From Anaerolineales bacterium (GTDB taxonomy: Bacteria; Chloroflexota; Anaerolineae; Anaerolineales; Villigracilaceae), in contig JANWWK010000061.1 of assembly GCA_025056175.1 (NCBI GenBank), positions 1 through 64,000 of the forward strand: a stretch of 64,000 nt of DNA. Direction: 5' to 3'. The notes beneath the pieces were generated by a model that saw nothing but the letters and a program-made list of their open reading frames with translations, was not told the DNA's origin and made no database searches. Made by a program: the position numbers and the translations under genes. Of this stretch, positions 1 to 9,668 are shown one piece after another (the stretch's first letter is position 1; each line of letters begins with the position of its first letter).

Positions 1-78
1 GGCGATACCATCCGTTCTCGAAAAACTCATTTGCAGAACCGCGAGCCCATCATTAAAGGCCTGGTCTACAACATTCAT
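1..78 (-). CDS. Partial CDS, 5' end only, unknown function
   Basis: An open frame on the minus strand starts with ATG at 78 and runs off the left edge. The visible N-terminus (26 codons, beginning MNVVDQAFNDG) has no stop. It begins 12 bp after the stop of the glycosyltransferase gene at 91, so it may be the next gene of the same minus-strand run. There is only a weak purine-rich stretch before the ATG, and too little sequence to name a family. It could be a chance frame. Confidence 0.35.
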   Translation of the reverse strand, partial: MNVVDQAFNDGLAVLQMSFSRTDGIA

Positions 79-90
79 CGCTAACTCACT

Positions 91-924
91 CTATCTTTGC
101 AACAGAGCAATTTTATGTTCGTTAATTGTTCGATACACCAGCGTCATACCTAATCTGTGAATTCGATGTAATATGCGAATAGTAAAAGAAACATCATGGG
201 ATTGTAAAATCATTTCTTCTTCTTCTACGTAAGCTTTTTGATGTCCCTGCAGACTAGTTTTGGACGTAGGGTGAACACGAAATCCGGCAAGAGGTTGATG
301 TATAATGTGGGGGCGCCCAAATCTTTTCCAAATTCTAATCCAGTAATCATAATCCATTGCATAATGAAATGTTTCGTCTAATCCTCCTATTTTTTCCCAA
401 ACAGAACGTTTCCAGAATGTGGCTGGTTGAGAAATGAAATTCGTCAGGTATAAAAAATTGATATTAGGGAAATAGCGCAGAAAAAAGTTTTTATATTTTT
501 CAATCAGCAAGCGAATTCGTTGACCTTTGGCATTAAAAATTTGACACTGTCCTGTAATCCACCAGATAGATTTGGATGTTTGGGCAAATGTCAAGCCAAT
601 TTTATATAAACTGCCAGGTAAAAGAAAATCATCTGCGTTCAAATATCCAAGAATTTCACCATGAGAGCGCACTAAGCCTTTATTGATAGCTTCAGACTGT
701 CCTTTATCACTTTCGCTAACCCATGTGATGGCATGTTCCCATTTTCTTAATATGCTAATCGTTGCGTCGGTGGAATTTCCATCATACACAATAATTTCAA
801 GATGCGGATATTTTTGATTGACCAACGATTGAATTGTCTCTTCAATAAATGCTCCACTATTCAGTGAGGGAATAACGATGGAAATAGATGGTAAAAAACT
901 GGAAACGGACGCTTTGTTGACCAT
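91..924 (-). CDS. Family 2 glycosyltransferase
   Basis: Predicted cytoplasmic GT-A glycosyltransferase of about 277 residues that would transfer an activated sugar during surface polysaccharide or glycoprotein assembly. The N-terminus has the GT2 nucleotide-binding strand (SISIVIPSLNSG, residues 13-24), the DGNSTD turn (48-53) and an NADD motif (96-99) fitting the DxD metal site. The first ATG giving a normal GT2 N-terminus is at 924; an upstream extension to 1002 is unlikely. The start overlaps head-to-head with the divergent glycosyltransferase beginning at 878, so one of the two starts may be shorter (GTG or TTG). The donor sugar cannot be read from the sequence. DNA here is AT-rich compared with the window beyond 7.6 kb. 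Confidence 0.85.
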   Translation of the reverse strand: MVNKASVSSFLPSISIVIPSLNSGAFIEETIQSLVNQKYPHLEIIVYDGNSTDATISILRKWEHAITWVSESDKGQSEAINKGLVRSHGEILGYLNADDFLLPGSLYKIGLTFAQTSKSIWWITGQCQIFNAKGQRIRLLIEKYKNFFLRYFPNINFLYLTNFISQPATFWKRSVWEKIGGLDETFHYAMDYDYWIRIWKRFGRPHIIHQPLAGFRVHPTSKTSLQGHQKAYVEEEEMILQSHDVSFTIRILHRIHRLGMTLVYRTINEHKIALLQR

Positions 925-1804
925 TGTAATTCCTGTGTACAATGAGGAAAAGTCGCTTGAAAGACTCGTCCCCGTCATTTTAGAGGTTTGTGAGCAGAAC
1001 AATTGGCAAGCAATTTTTGTAAACGATGGTTCTTCTGATAACTCCGCAAAAATTCTTGAAATGCTTACTCAATTCAGTAGTAAAGCAACGGTGTTTCACC
1101 ATAAAATTAATCGGGGATACGGCGCAGCTCTTAAGAGCGGCATTCGGCGAACGAAAACTCCATATCTAATTACAATGGATGCAGATGGACAACATCGTGT
1201 CGAGGACATCAGAGAATTGCTTGATGTTGCTCTCTCTACCAATGCTGACCTGGTCATCGGCAGGCGCGATAAGTATTCCTCAGAAAGTGTATACCGTACC
1301 ATAGGTAAAAAGCTGATTTATTTGTTTACCAGTATTCTTATGCCTTTACCTGTTAAAGACATCAATTCTGGCTTCAAGTTATATCGTACACGGCTTGCAA
1401 AAATATTTTTACAGTTATGCCCTGATTCAATGGCATTTAGTGATGTGATGACACTCGTTTTTGTCTACCGTCGCCATTTGGTATTGGAACATCCAATTCA
1501 GGTTTTACCTCGTTCATCGGGAAGAAGCACAATTACTACGCGTACAGCGTTCGAGACCATCATAGAAATCTTCAACATTATTTTGCTATTTAACCCGTTA
1601 CGAATTTTTCTTCCATTGTCATTTTCTATGATACTGGTCGGAATTTTTTGGTCAGCAGGTGTTTATATCATAGTTAGACGCGGTATGAGCGTTGGAGGAA
1701 TGCTTGCAATTGTTACCGGTCTTGTTTTTCTAGCAATTGGATTATTATCGAATTTAATTTCTGACTGGAGAATGAGAGAACTGGAAGAACAAATCGAATC
1801 TTAA
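878..1804 (+). CDS. GT2 polyprenyl-phosphate glycosyltransferase (DPM1/GtrB-like)
   Basis: 308-residue glycosyltransferase with a catalytic GT2 domain followed by two C-terminal membrane helices (about residues 237-265 and 275-298). Motifs are TIVIPVYNEE (15-24), NDGSSD (49-54) and DADGQH (101-106), with an INSGFKLYR segment typical of dolichyl/undecaprenyl-phosphate sugar transferases. The family moves a sugar from a nucleotide donor to a polyprenyl phosphate at the inner membrane face. The three polytopic proteins encoded nearby are plausible users of such lipid-linked sugars. It converges with the gene ending at 1823, 18 bp apart. No promoter is visible in non-coding DNA because the upstream DNA is inside the divergent gene. 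Confidence 0.88.
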   Translation: MEIDGKKLETDALLTIVIPVYNEEKSLERLVPVILEVCEQNNWQAIFVNDGSSDNSAKILEMLTQFSSKATVFHHKINRGYGAALKSGIRRTKTPYLITMDADGQHRVEDIRELLDVALSTNADLVIGRRDKYSSESVYRTIGKKLIYLFTSILMPLPVKDINSGFKLYRTRLAKIFLQLCPDSMAFSDVMTLVFVYRRHLVLEHPIQVLPRSSGRSTITTRTAFETIIEIFNIILLFNPLRIFLPLSFSMILVGIFWSAGVYIIVRRGMSVGGMLAIVTGLVFLAIGLLSNLISDWRMRELEEQIES

Positions 1805-1822
1805 GACACGCTTCTCCTTACT

Positions 1823-3844
1823 TTATTCTTTATCGCAAAATCTTTTTGCTATGAGCAAAGCGTCTTCAGGTGTTTGTTTGGTCATTAATTGAAGGGTTTT
1901 AATTTCTTTTTGACAAAAGATGCGCTTTATATAATCGTCATTTTTGATTTTTTCCAAAAAATAATTTATAGCGCTAGAATTATCACTCATGATAGAAGCG
2001 CGAAGAAGTGGTAACCACTCAACATTATCGCGGGGGGCAAAATTTTGTGCTATCGCCTCATATCCAAAACGGAGAGCGGTTTCCCAATCTTCTCTTTGAT
2101 TGGATAAGCTGATTTTTTGATAATAATAACACCACGTACGCAAAGGTTCGTCTCCAAACAAAAAATGAGGTGGATTATCAGGAAATGTGTCAGCCAAAAT
2201 AACATCTTGTTTAGAATAGTCGGCAATTCTTCGGATTACATCAGGAGTATCCTTAGAAAACCATTCTCTTGTTACAATTTGGACGCAAGCATTTTTTGTT
2301 GGTTGCTGTAAAACTAACATTTTGTCAAAATGACGCGTCATTCCATGTGTACGATAATGCCACCATTCAGGTTTGAGTTGAAATTCTACTTTTTCTATGT
2401 CGGCGTCTGTAAGTGAAATCGCTGCAATCGGAAAGTGTATAAAACCATCTGGATCGCGTAGAGTGGGATAATATAACAAATTAGCCGGCCCCCAAATATT
2501 GTCAAAGTCCTCTCGGATGGGCATATCGTAATAATAGACTGCAAGAGTTGTATCTTGGTTTAATCCTGGAATACGCCAATAAACCTGCCACCAAAACTCG
2601 CGAATCATTTTTTGCTCTTGCAACGCGGCTAAACCAATTCCGTAATGCGTTAATGTTGCTAAACTTACCAGGATAGTCAATGTAACACGATGAATTGTGG
2701 ATACGTTGATAAGCCCAAAATATCCTGCCAAAAGCACAAGAGCAGACGGAATAGAAGGTAACGAATAATGGGAAAATTCCTGAAAAGAGATGACACGATT
2801 CGATAAAATTATGGGAATAGGGCTGGCTAATAGCCCGATTGCACCAATTATGATTGCTTCAAATTGCCAATCAATCACACGAATTTCTGAATACGACCAG
2901 TCTGACGAATTAAGATAAATAAACAAGAATAAAACAACAAGAATCGGTAATACATTTACAAAACCTTTTGCTTGTTCAACTTTCGTAAGATTTAGAAAAT
3001 GATTATTAAATGGCACAAACCAGGAAAGGATAGAGACGTTTAAGACAGATTGAATCCAGTTGGTTAGCCAAGTAGCAAATACCGGCAGCGGATTTTCAAA
3101 AAAAGAGCTTATCTGCATTTGAAAATCTGTCGCAGGACGTTGGTTTTCGAAAATCAAGAATCGCCAAACCAGAAATATGAGCGCAGGAATTGTTAATGCT
3201 GCGAACTTAATTTTGAATTTTTGATGCTGCCAAAAGATTGATTGTCTTCTTGCAAAGATAAGCACGCATCCCAAGCGAAAAATCTCCATTCCAATAGCAT
3301 ATTCCACCAGCAATAGTGAAATTAGAGTGCTGGTACCTGCCAACAAAAAAAATGTGATTTGATAATTTCTATTTAGTTCTATAATGAATTTTAGTGAGAA
3401 AATAATAGATACAATCCCTAAAAACAGACTGACCATCATCGGTTGATACTCTAAACCAGATACCCACCATAAATATCCTGGATAAATTACAAAAAGCAAA
3501 GCAACTAACCAGCCTATTTTTTTGTGTTCAGGCCATATCTGGTTGCATAGCCAATACAACGAAAGTGCCGTCAATATCCTCCATATGAAATTCGTTAAGT
3601 GATACGGAAAAGGATGTTCCTGAAAAAGAAAAAAGTAAATCTCAAAAAAGAGACCACGTGCCGGACGGTCTGGAGAAAACATCACAGGAAATATATGCGC
3701 CCCTCCTGCGATGCCATCCAAAATAAAATACCATTCATCTCGATAAAAACTGGCTTGAAAGACGAAAGGTAAATACACCAAACCAGCAAGAACCGTTAGA
3801 AGAAAAAAAGGAAACAAGGAAGAGTGTGCCAATTTCTTAATCAT
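1823..3844 (-). CDS. Polytopic membrane protein, glycosyltransferase-like
   Basis: Large integral membrane protein of about 673 residues with many hydrophobic helices in the first two thirds and a soluble tail. An early extracytoplasmic loop contains YRDEWYF, resembling the acidic loop of GT39/GT-C enzymes that use lipid-linked sugars. The exact family is not recognised. A GTG at 3850 is an alternative start; ATG at 3844 is preferred, although neither has a strong ribosome site. It follows two other polytopic glycosyltransferase-like genes on the same strand after a 172-bp gap, so it may belong to the same transcription unit. AT-rich composition. Confidence 0.6.
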   Translation of the reverse strand: MIKKLAHSSLFPFFLLTVLAGLVYLPFVFQASFYRDEWYFILDGIAGGAHIFPVMFSPDRPARGLFFEIYFFLFQEHPFPYHLTNFIWRILTALSLYWLCNQIWPEHKKIGWLVALLFVIYPGYLWWVSGLEYQPMMVSLFLGIVSIIFSLKFIIELNRNYQITFFLLAGTSTLISLLLVEYAIGMEIFRLGCVLIFARRQSIFWQHQKFKIKFAALTIPALIFLVWRFLIFENQRPATDFQMQISSFFENPLPVFATWLTNWIQSVLNVSILSWFVPFNNHFLNLTKVEQAKGFVNVLPILVVLFLFIYLNSSDWSYSEIRVIDWQFEAIIIGAIGLLASPIPIILSNRVISFQEFSHYSLPSIPSALVLLAGYFGLINVSTIHRVTLTILVSLATLTHYGIGLAALQEQKMIREFWWQVYWRIPGLNQDTTLAVYYYDMPIREDFDNIWGPANLLYYPTLRDPDGFIHFPIAAISLTDADIEKVEFQLKPEWWHYRTHGMTRHFDKMLVLQQPTKNACVQIVTREWFSKDTPDVIRRIADYSKQDVILADTFPDNPPHFLFGDEPLRTWCYYYQKISLSNQREDWETALRFGYEAIAQNFAPRDNVEWLPLLRASIMSDNSSAINYFLEKIKNDDYIKRIFCQKEIKTLQLMTKQTPEDALLIAKRFCDKE

Positions 3845-4016
3845 AAACACGTGCCTGTATTCTGCTTGAGGATCTTTGGTATAACATATCCAAAGGTAGT
3901 TTGATTTAGCGCTTCTGCCATATTCAGACCAAAGAATATAGTGATTTGTTTGCTAATCATCATCAGTAATTTGAATTCTAACCACTGAAAAAGACAGAGT
4001 AAATTACAAGTGGGAA
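3845..4016. other. Intergenic gap within the AT-rich glycan block
   Basis: AT-rich non-coding stretch between two same-strand membrane protein genes. A short minus-strand frame crosses it (from ATGATG near 3962 to about 3841) but has no recognisable family and no good ribosome site. No terminator or clear promoter was found. Confidence 0.4.
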
Positions 4017-5987
4017 TTATTTCTGAATTAAGTTTTTGCTCCAAAGCGCGTGCCAACCTGCAACACACCCTGTTTGGATAAGCATATCTTTAGATACCAC
4101 CATTCCATTTTCCAGCATACTTCCTGGTAACAACTCTCCAGGATTAGTATAACCGATTCGAATACCGGGGCCGCTGGATAGGCTTTCGACTTCAATTTCG
4201 TACACTCGTCCGATTGAATTCCAATCAGGAACACTAAGAGCAATTTCATACCACCCCGCCAGGGGTAAGTCTGCATTTGTTACCAATTCTTCAATGATGC
4301 GCGTTTCAGAATTTGTTAATAGAAACTTGGTTTTACCGCTTGAACTGGCATTTTCTGTATTTACCCAGATTGCTATTTTTTTTAGCCCATTACATTCAGG
4401 TAAAATTTGTTGTGAGATTTTTGTTCCGAGCAACAAATGAAAAGAAAGGGCAGGTTGAGGATTCCAATTTTTATAGCGCGGTAAGTAACACAGACCTTTT
4501 GTATAGTAATTCGAACCACATGTGACATAGTACGATAGATACATCCCTATACAAAAAAAAGTAAGAGAAGTAACCGCTGATATAAGGGAAATACGCACGG
4601 ATAAGCGGAAGGGAATTTGTTGAAAAACCAAAAACAACCCTAATCCCAAAAGAGGCCATACTGTCAGGAAATACCGTCCTTGCACTCCATTAATTGAATT
4701 ATGCCCAACTGGTGTGAAAGCAACGTACATCCCAATGATTGTAGCAAGGTAATTTGCCCAAAATAGCATGAATATACCAATAATTTGCCAGCCTGAATGA
4801 TATGTATGGTATTCTAAGTGAGTAATTTTCAGAAGATGTGTTGAAAATTTGTTGTTTTGTTTGGGTAGAGGTTGGCTCACAACAGACTGTTGAGTTACAT
4901 CCTGTGTAAACAATGACGCAAGCAATGAAAATGTACTCAAACCATACACTACACCAGGAACTTCCCAATAATTGTAGCCATAAATTGCTAGGCTATCTAA
5001 AAAGCGAGATATTCCGTTGGTTGCTAAGTCGTTCCAAAGAATTTGAACAAACTGTATCGGATGTAACAGAACAAATTCAATTTGTTCTAATGGATTAGCG
5101 TGAGAAACAGATCCCTGGTTATGCGTTCTCAAAACAGCATTCCAGCCACCAACTTCCACCATCATTAGCATAATCCCAATTCCTATTAAGACTGAGTATC
5201 CGTGTTTCACCCGAAATTGCGAAGGCCTGGTTAAGATGAAAGGCAAAAAAGCCAGAGGTATGATATTTATTTTTGCGGTAAAGAGCAGCGAAAACATCAC
5301 GCACAAAAAAAACATTTCTTTTACACCAATCATTTTTTTATGAGATAGCCAAAAAGATATTGCTATCATCAAGAACGCTAATCCATTTGAAATTGAATCT
5401 GCACTGACAGTAGATGCCTGTAAAATAGCTGTTGGAAGAGTCGCAATTATTGCTAATGTCCACTTACCCACAGGTATCAGGCGTACTGCTAACCAGGATA
5501 GCAAAATATAACTCAATAAGCCAGCCCATCGGACAGCATAGAACACAGGAAGGGCAGGTATATCAAAGCGGCGTCCCAGATATCTCATTACCAGGGCATG
5601 GGGCAACAAAAGCGATGGAAAGTAGGTTGAACGAGTTCTTGCGCCTTGATAAACATAATCAAATTCGTCGAGAGAGAGACTGCCATATTTCTCCCAAAAA
5701 TCGAGCGGCACTGTACGCACAAATGGTTGTCTGCGATACGATATTTCCCAATATATCGCCGGAAAAGGTATTTCTTTCCCTAATTTTTGATTGGGAATAA
5801 ACTCCAGGGCTGACATTTCCCATACACGCATTAGGTGTGTTTCTTCATCAAAGCCACCCCCAACTGGTATTAAGATGGTGGTTAGCAATCCAAATATCAT
5901 CAGTGTAAGAATCAAATAACGTTCTGGGAGACTGAACTGGACATTGATAACTTTACCTGCCAATTGGAATGAGCGCAAAAAATTCAT
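4017..5987 (-). CDS. DUF2142 family polytopic membrane protein
   Basis: About 656 residues with roughly a dozen membrane helices. Two features fit DUF2142, a family tied to bacterial cell-surface glycan clusters: an early FDEETHLMR loop (the equivalent of PDExxH) and the late GVQGRYFLTVWPL motif. A C-terminal extracytoplasmic domain of about 150 residues follows the last helix cluster. Molecular function is unknown; a GT-C-like sugar transferase is the usual guess. The ATG at 5987 is chosen because GGAG lies 9 nt before it, whereas the in-frame ATG at 5996 abuts that GGAG. It overlaps the 3' end of the upstream gene by about 35 bp, indicating translational coupling. Confidence 0.78.
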   Translation of the reverse strand: MNFLRSFQLAGKVINVQFSLPERYLILTLMIFGLLTTILIPVGGGFDEETHLMRVWEMSALEFIPNQKLGKEIPFPAIYWEISYRRQPFVRTVPLDFWEKYGSLSLDEFDYVYQGARTRSTYFPSLLLPHALVMRYLGRRFDIPALPVFYAVRWAGLLSYILLSWLAVRLIPVGKWTLAIIATLPTAILQASTVSADSISNGLAFLMIAISFWLSHKKMIGVKEMFFLCVMFSLLFTAKINIIPLAFLPFILTRPSQFRVKHGYSVLIGIGIMLMMVEVGGWNAVLRTHNQGSVSHANPLEQIEFVLLHPIQFVQILWNDLATNGISRFLDSLAIYGYNYWEVPGVVYGLSTFSLLASLFTQDVTQQSVVSQPLPKQNNKFSTHLLKITHLEYHTYHSGWQIIGIFMLFWANYLATIIGMYVAFTPVGHNSINGVQGRYFLTVWPLLGLGLFLVFQQIPFRLSVRISLISAVTSLTFFCIGMYLSYYVTCGSNYYTKGLCYLPRYKNWNPQPALSFHLLLGTKISQQILPECNGLKKIAIWVNTENASSSGKTKFLLTNSETRIIEELVTNADLPLAGWYEIALSVPDWNSIGRVYEIEVESLSSGPGIRIGYTNPGELLPGSMLENGMVVSKDMLIQTGCVAGWHALWSKNLIQK

Positions 5988-7599
5988 CAGATACATCTCC
6001 AGACAACTCTTCGATGATGTCCCATCGTATTTGCGGGGAATTGGTTTTGATATAAAAAGGCAATCCCTCTATTGCCACTAATTGGTATTCAGACAAGTAA
6101 GGTTCAGCGCTTTTGTAGTCTTCTTCCCAAAGTTGTACTATTACATCTGGTCTAAGTGTGCCTATGGAATGAGCATAATCCCATTTCATGTGACCAGGAC
6201 GTATATCGGCAAGACCAGCCAGACTAATCGGTGATTTTATAGGTTGTTGCGCGATGATTTTATCGGTTTTGCCAAGCAAGTCAATAAAATAACGGTCAGG
6301 TAGATAATAAGGGATAGTTCCTGCGGCGATGACGGCAATTTTTGTACCTGGTTGCGTAATCCTATTAAGAATTAAAGCTGTACGGATATATTTTTCATGT
6401 GATTCAACGTACAACGGCTTGCGTTGCAAAAGCCAACGTTCAATTGAACGATAGTCAGCTTTCAAAAAATTAACATTCCATATGCTAAAGCCTACTAAAA
6501 TTAAAGCAACAACATAGGATGCTCTTATTCCCCAACTCTTAAATTGCATACTTTTTTCAACAGATTTTCGTATACTGGCTACAGTCATGCCAAAGAGAGT
6601 AAACCAAAGTGGAATAGCTATCGAAATAAATCGATTTGCGCCTCCACGGTGTTCCCACGCATCTCCTCCAACATATGTACTGTAGACAATTTGTCCAACA
6701 AAAACTAGCAACAGCAACCAGATGCTTTTATCTTGCCGGAATAAGAGCACTGCTAATGGAAGCAGAAAAAGAACCCAGTTCATTTGCCAGGCCAATTCGA
6801 ACAGTACCCAAATCCCACGTGCAATCCGGAGTGTAGATGAAAATCCTGTTATTTTGAGCGTGTAAGTATTTGGTAACCATTCTTCATAATACCAATACCG
6901 AAGTAAGGTTTGTCCAACCAGGACAAACGCGAGAACACTGATGCCCCATCCAAGATGGCTATGCCATTTTTGACGGTCAGTAAAAACGAGAAAGCCAACT
7001 ATCAAGACTGCCGTAACAACCATATCAATCCGAATGAGTGTAGAAAAACCAAGCAAAAAATAGAGCAAGTATCTGTAGTGAGTATTATGTGCCAGAAACA
7101 GAGTAATCAAAACCGAAAAACTAACCAGGAACGTTAGTACACTGACTTCTGTTCCTAGTAATCCCCAAATGTTCAAAGGCCCGTAAAAAGCGGTCATAGT
7201 TAGCGCTGTACCAATAGATAGAAGGTCATCAGTGAATTGCCGGATAATTTTGTAGATGATAACAAGATTTAAAGATAAAAAGACCCCACCGGAAATCTGC
7301 ATAGCCAAACTAATTTCAGGCTGGCTAAGAGGCAATAGGTGCCAAAAGGCCATAAAAAAAACCCAAAGAGGATTGCTGAACCCCTCAACACGTTCACCCG
7401 TATTCCATACCAGGCCGTTGCCATGTGCCAGATTCCAGGCATACCGCATCGAAATCATAGCGTCATCGAAAAGATTGTAGTAGCGTGTGCCTTCAATCAC
7501 AAAGCTGGTTGCCCGGATGTAACGCACAGCGTAAATGGCGAATCCAAATAAAATGCCAATAAGTACAATTAAGGGATAGTAGTCTCGAAAAGATTTCAT
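5953..7599 (-). CDS. Polytopic GT-C-like glycosyltransferase
   Basis: 548-residue membrane protein with an N-terminal helix, then FDDAMISMRYAW (44-55) and the ERVEGFSNPLWV loop (70-81). This signature is typical of bacterial GT39/ArnT-like proteins that take sugars from polyprenyl phosphate on the outer membrane face. About ten further helices follow. A GGGGGAG site precedes the ATG, and the stop of the upstream gene (7602) lies 2 nt away, so the genes are co-translated. Base composition drops from GC-rich to AT-rich exactly at this junction. Sugar and acceptor are unknown. Confidence 0.8.
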   Translation of the reverse strand: MKSFRDYYPLIVLIGILFGFAIYAVRYIRATSFVIEGTRYYNLFDDAMISMRYAWNLAHGNGLVWNTGERVEGFSNPLWVFFMAFWHLLPLSQPEISLAMQISGGVFLSLNLVIIYKIIRQFTDDLLSIGTALTMTAFYGPLNIWGLLGTEVSVLTFLVSFSVLITLFLAHNTHYRYLLYFLLGFSTLIRIDMVVTAVLIVGFLVFTDRQKWHSHLGWGISVLAFVLVGQTLLRYWYYEEWLPNTYTLKITGFSSTLRIARGIWVLFELAWQMNWVLFLLPLAVLLFRQDKSIWLLLLVFVGQIVYSTYVGGDAWEHRGGANRFISIAIPLWFTLFGMTVASIRKSVEKSMQFKSWGIRASYVVALILVGFSIWNVNFLKADYRSIERWLLQRKPLYVESHEKYIRTALILNRITQPGTKIAVIAAGTIPYYLPDRYFIDLLGKTDKIIAQQPIKSPISLAGLADIRPGHMKWDYAHSIGTLRPDVIVQLWEEDYKSAEPYLSEYQLVAIEGLPFYIKTNSPQIRWDIIEELSGDVSDEFFALIPIGR

Positions 7600-7601
7600 C
7601 C

Positions 7602-8039
7602 CTACTCTCCCCCACGTTTTTCTTCCAGCGCGCGCTGGCCTCTCAAGGCGTCATCTACCAGTTGATTGTTTCCACTGCGTGGAAGTTTACGCCATTGATG
7701 CAAACCCGACCAGGCCAGCAGGGGCAACCCCACCAATGTCCCGGCCACCGGATAGGGGACTCCTGCGATGATGCCCATGACCAGGCCTTTTGCCAGCGAT
7801 GCGCCCCAGTCATCTTTGGCAACAAAGCGTTGCACCAGCGCCGTCGCGGAAAACCCTAACGCACCCACGGCAACAACGGTGATAGGCAGACTGAACGCCG
7901 CCAGCTCCGGTACGGTGAAGACTCCATCCAGCGCAATGGTGGCCAGGGCAGCCAGAGCGTGAATGGGGGGAGCGGGAAAACCTCCCGAATCGGAGCGGGA
8001 AACGAGAGGAGCTTCTTCAGGGCGAGGTTCCAGGCTCAT
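7602..8039 (-). CDS. Small hypothetical membrane protein
   Basis: 145 residues. A short polar N-terminus (SLEPRPEEAPLVSR) is followed by three or four hydrophobic segments (about residues 27-45, 50-70, 83-110) and a basic C-terminal tail. No known family is recognised. The start at 8039 follows GGAG by 5 nt; a longer frame to 8087 has no such site. It is the first gene of the minus-strand run into the glycan block but has the GC-rich composition of the core genome, so the block seems to have been inserted behind it. Confidence 0.65.
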   Translation of the reverse strand: MSLEPRPEEAPLVSRSDSGGFPAPPIHALAALATIALDGVFTVPELAAFSLPITVVAVGALGFSATALVQRFVAKDDWGASLAKGLVMGIIAGVPYPVAGTLVGLPLLAWSGLHQWRKLPRSGNNQLVDDALRGQRALEEKRGGE

Positions 8040-8126
8040 GGTAATCTCCAAATGGCTAGCAGAACAAATGGATGATAAGTCAGGCAAACGGGGAACTCCC
8101 CTTTGCAGCAGGATGCCTGGGGAGAA

Positions 8127-9668
8127 TCACTCCCATTCGATGGTAGCGGGCGGTTTGCTGGTGATGTCGTAAACCACGCGGTTGATGCCGCGCACTTCGT
8201 TAACGATACGTGTCGAAATGCGCGCCAGCACGTCATACGGAATACGCGCCCAATCGGCGGTCATGAAGTCATCGGTCACTACCGCACGGATGGCACAGGC
8301 ATCCTGATAGGTGCGCTGGTCGCCCATCACCCCTACCGATTTGACCGGCAGGAGAACCACAAAGGCCTGCGAAGTACCTGCCCCTTTCCCCAGCAGACCG
8401 GCAGCGGCCAATTCTTCGGTAAGGATAGCATCGGCTTCACGCAAACGGTCGGCACGTTCGGGCGTCACTTCTCCCAGAATACGAACGGTCAGGCCCGGAC
8501 CCGGGAAGGGCTGACGCCAGACCATCTCGACCGGCAGACCCAGGGCCTCCCCAACAGCCCGCACTTCATCTTTGAACAGGTAGCGCAGCGGTTCAACCAG
8601 CTGGAAGCGCATATCGGGCGGCAGTCCGCCCACGTTGTGGTGCGTTTTGATTTTGTCGGCCTTGTTGCGGTCGGGGGCCGAGGATTCGACCACATCCGGG
8701 TAAATCGTTCCCTGTACCAGAAAGGGCGGTTGCCCAAGCGCTTTGGCCTCGCGCTCAAAAATACGGATGAACTTCTCTCCCACGATTTTGCGCTTCTTTT
8801 CGGGGTCGGTTTCGCCTTTGAGGGCCTCGAAGTATTCCGCTGCAGCAGGAACAGCAATCAGTTCCACACCGAGCATCTCGCGGAAGGCGCGAACGACCTG
8901 TTCCGGTTCATTCTTTCGCAGAAGACCGGTATCTACGAAGACCGCTGTCAACTGGTCGCCAACGGCACGGTGAACGAGCGCTGCGGCAACAGACGAATCG
9001 ACCCCACCAGAGACGGCTGCCAGGACGCGTGCGCCGCCGACTTGCCGGCGAATGCGTTCGACTGCTTCTTCGATGATGGATTGCGGCGTCCAATCGGGCG
9101 TGATGCCTGCGATGTCGACCACGAACCGTCGGATAATTTCGGCGCCGCCCACTGTGTGATTAACTTCGGGATGGAACTGCAAGCCGTAACAGCGTCGTAC
9201 CGGATCGGCCATCGCAGCGTAGGGACTATTGCCCGATTGCGCCAGCGGGACGAAGCCGGGGGGCAAATCCGTCACCTTATCGCCGTGCGACATCCAGACC
9301 TGGAACGATGGCGCGGGAAGCAGGGGATTTTCCTGCACCGTTTCAACCACAGCATGACCGTATTCACGCCGTGCTGAAGCATCCACTCTGCCGCCGAGCG
9401 CATGGGTGAGTGCCTGCATTCCGTAGCAAATCCCCAAAATGGGCAGACCACTTTCCAGGATGAAATCCTGAATATACGGCGCGCCCGGCTCATAGACCGA
9501 CCTGGGTCCCCCGGAAAGGATGAATGCTTTGGGCTGGAGAGCCAGAATCTGTTCCCGCGGGGCATCCCAGGGGAAGAGTTCGCAATAGACGTGCGCCTCA
9601 CGCACACGGCGGGCAATTAATTGCGCATATTGGGAACCAAAATCGAGAATGGCAACGGCGTTTTTCAT
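8127..9668 (-). CDS. guaA: GMP synthase (glutamine-hydrolysing)
   Basis: 513 residues, the usual length. It makes GMP from XMP, ATP and glutamine, the last step of guanine nucleotide synthesis. The N-terminal class I glutaminase has its nucleophile in GICYGMQ (C81) and the His/Glu pair in QFHPEV (H166, E168). The ATP-pyrophosphatase P-loop is SGGVDSS (220-226), and the C-terminal dimerisation domain ends [13 protein letters not shown] as in canonical GuaA. Its ATG overlaps the stop of xpt by 1 nt (TGATG), so guanine synthesis and salvage form one operon. Confidence 0.97.
   Translation of the reverse strand: MKNAVAILDFGSQYAQLIARRVREAHVYCELFPWDAPREQILALQPKAFILSGGPRSVYEPGAPYIQDFILESGLPILGICYGMQALTHALGGRVDASARREYGHAVVETVQENPLLPAPSFQVWMSHGDKVTDLPPGFVPLAQSGNSPYAAMADPVRRCYGLQFHPEVNHTVGGAEIIRRFVVDIAGITPDWTPQSIIEEAVERIRRQVGGARVLAAVSGGVDSSVAAALVHRAVGDQLTAVFVDTGLLRKNEPEQVVRAFREMLGVELIAVPAAAEYFEALKGETDPEKKRKIVGEKFIRIFEREAKALGQPPFLVQGTIYPDVVESSAPDRNKADKIKTHHNVGGLPPDMRFQLVEPLRYLFKDEVRAVGEALGLPVEMVWRQPFPGPGLTVRILGEVTPERADRLREADAILTEELAAAGLLGKGAGTSQAFVVLLPVKSVGVMGDQRTYQDACAIRAVVTDDFMTADWARIPYDVLARISTRIVNEVRGINRVVYDITSKPPATIEWE

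Noticed and set aside
3841-4068. 75-codon minus-strand frame between two membrane protein genes
   Set aside because: Overlaps the 3' end of the DUF2142 gene out of frame, has no clear ribosome site and no recognisable family.
8103-9377. 424-codon open frame antisense to guaA
   Set aside because: Shadow of guaA; low-complexity composition with many Arg and His, no family features.
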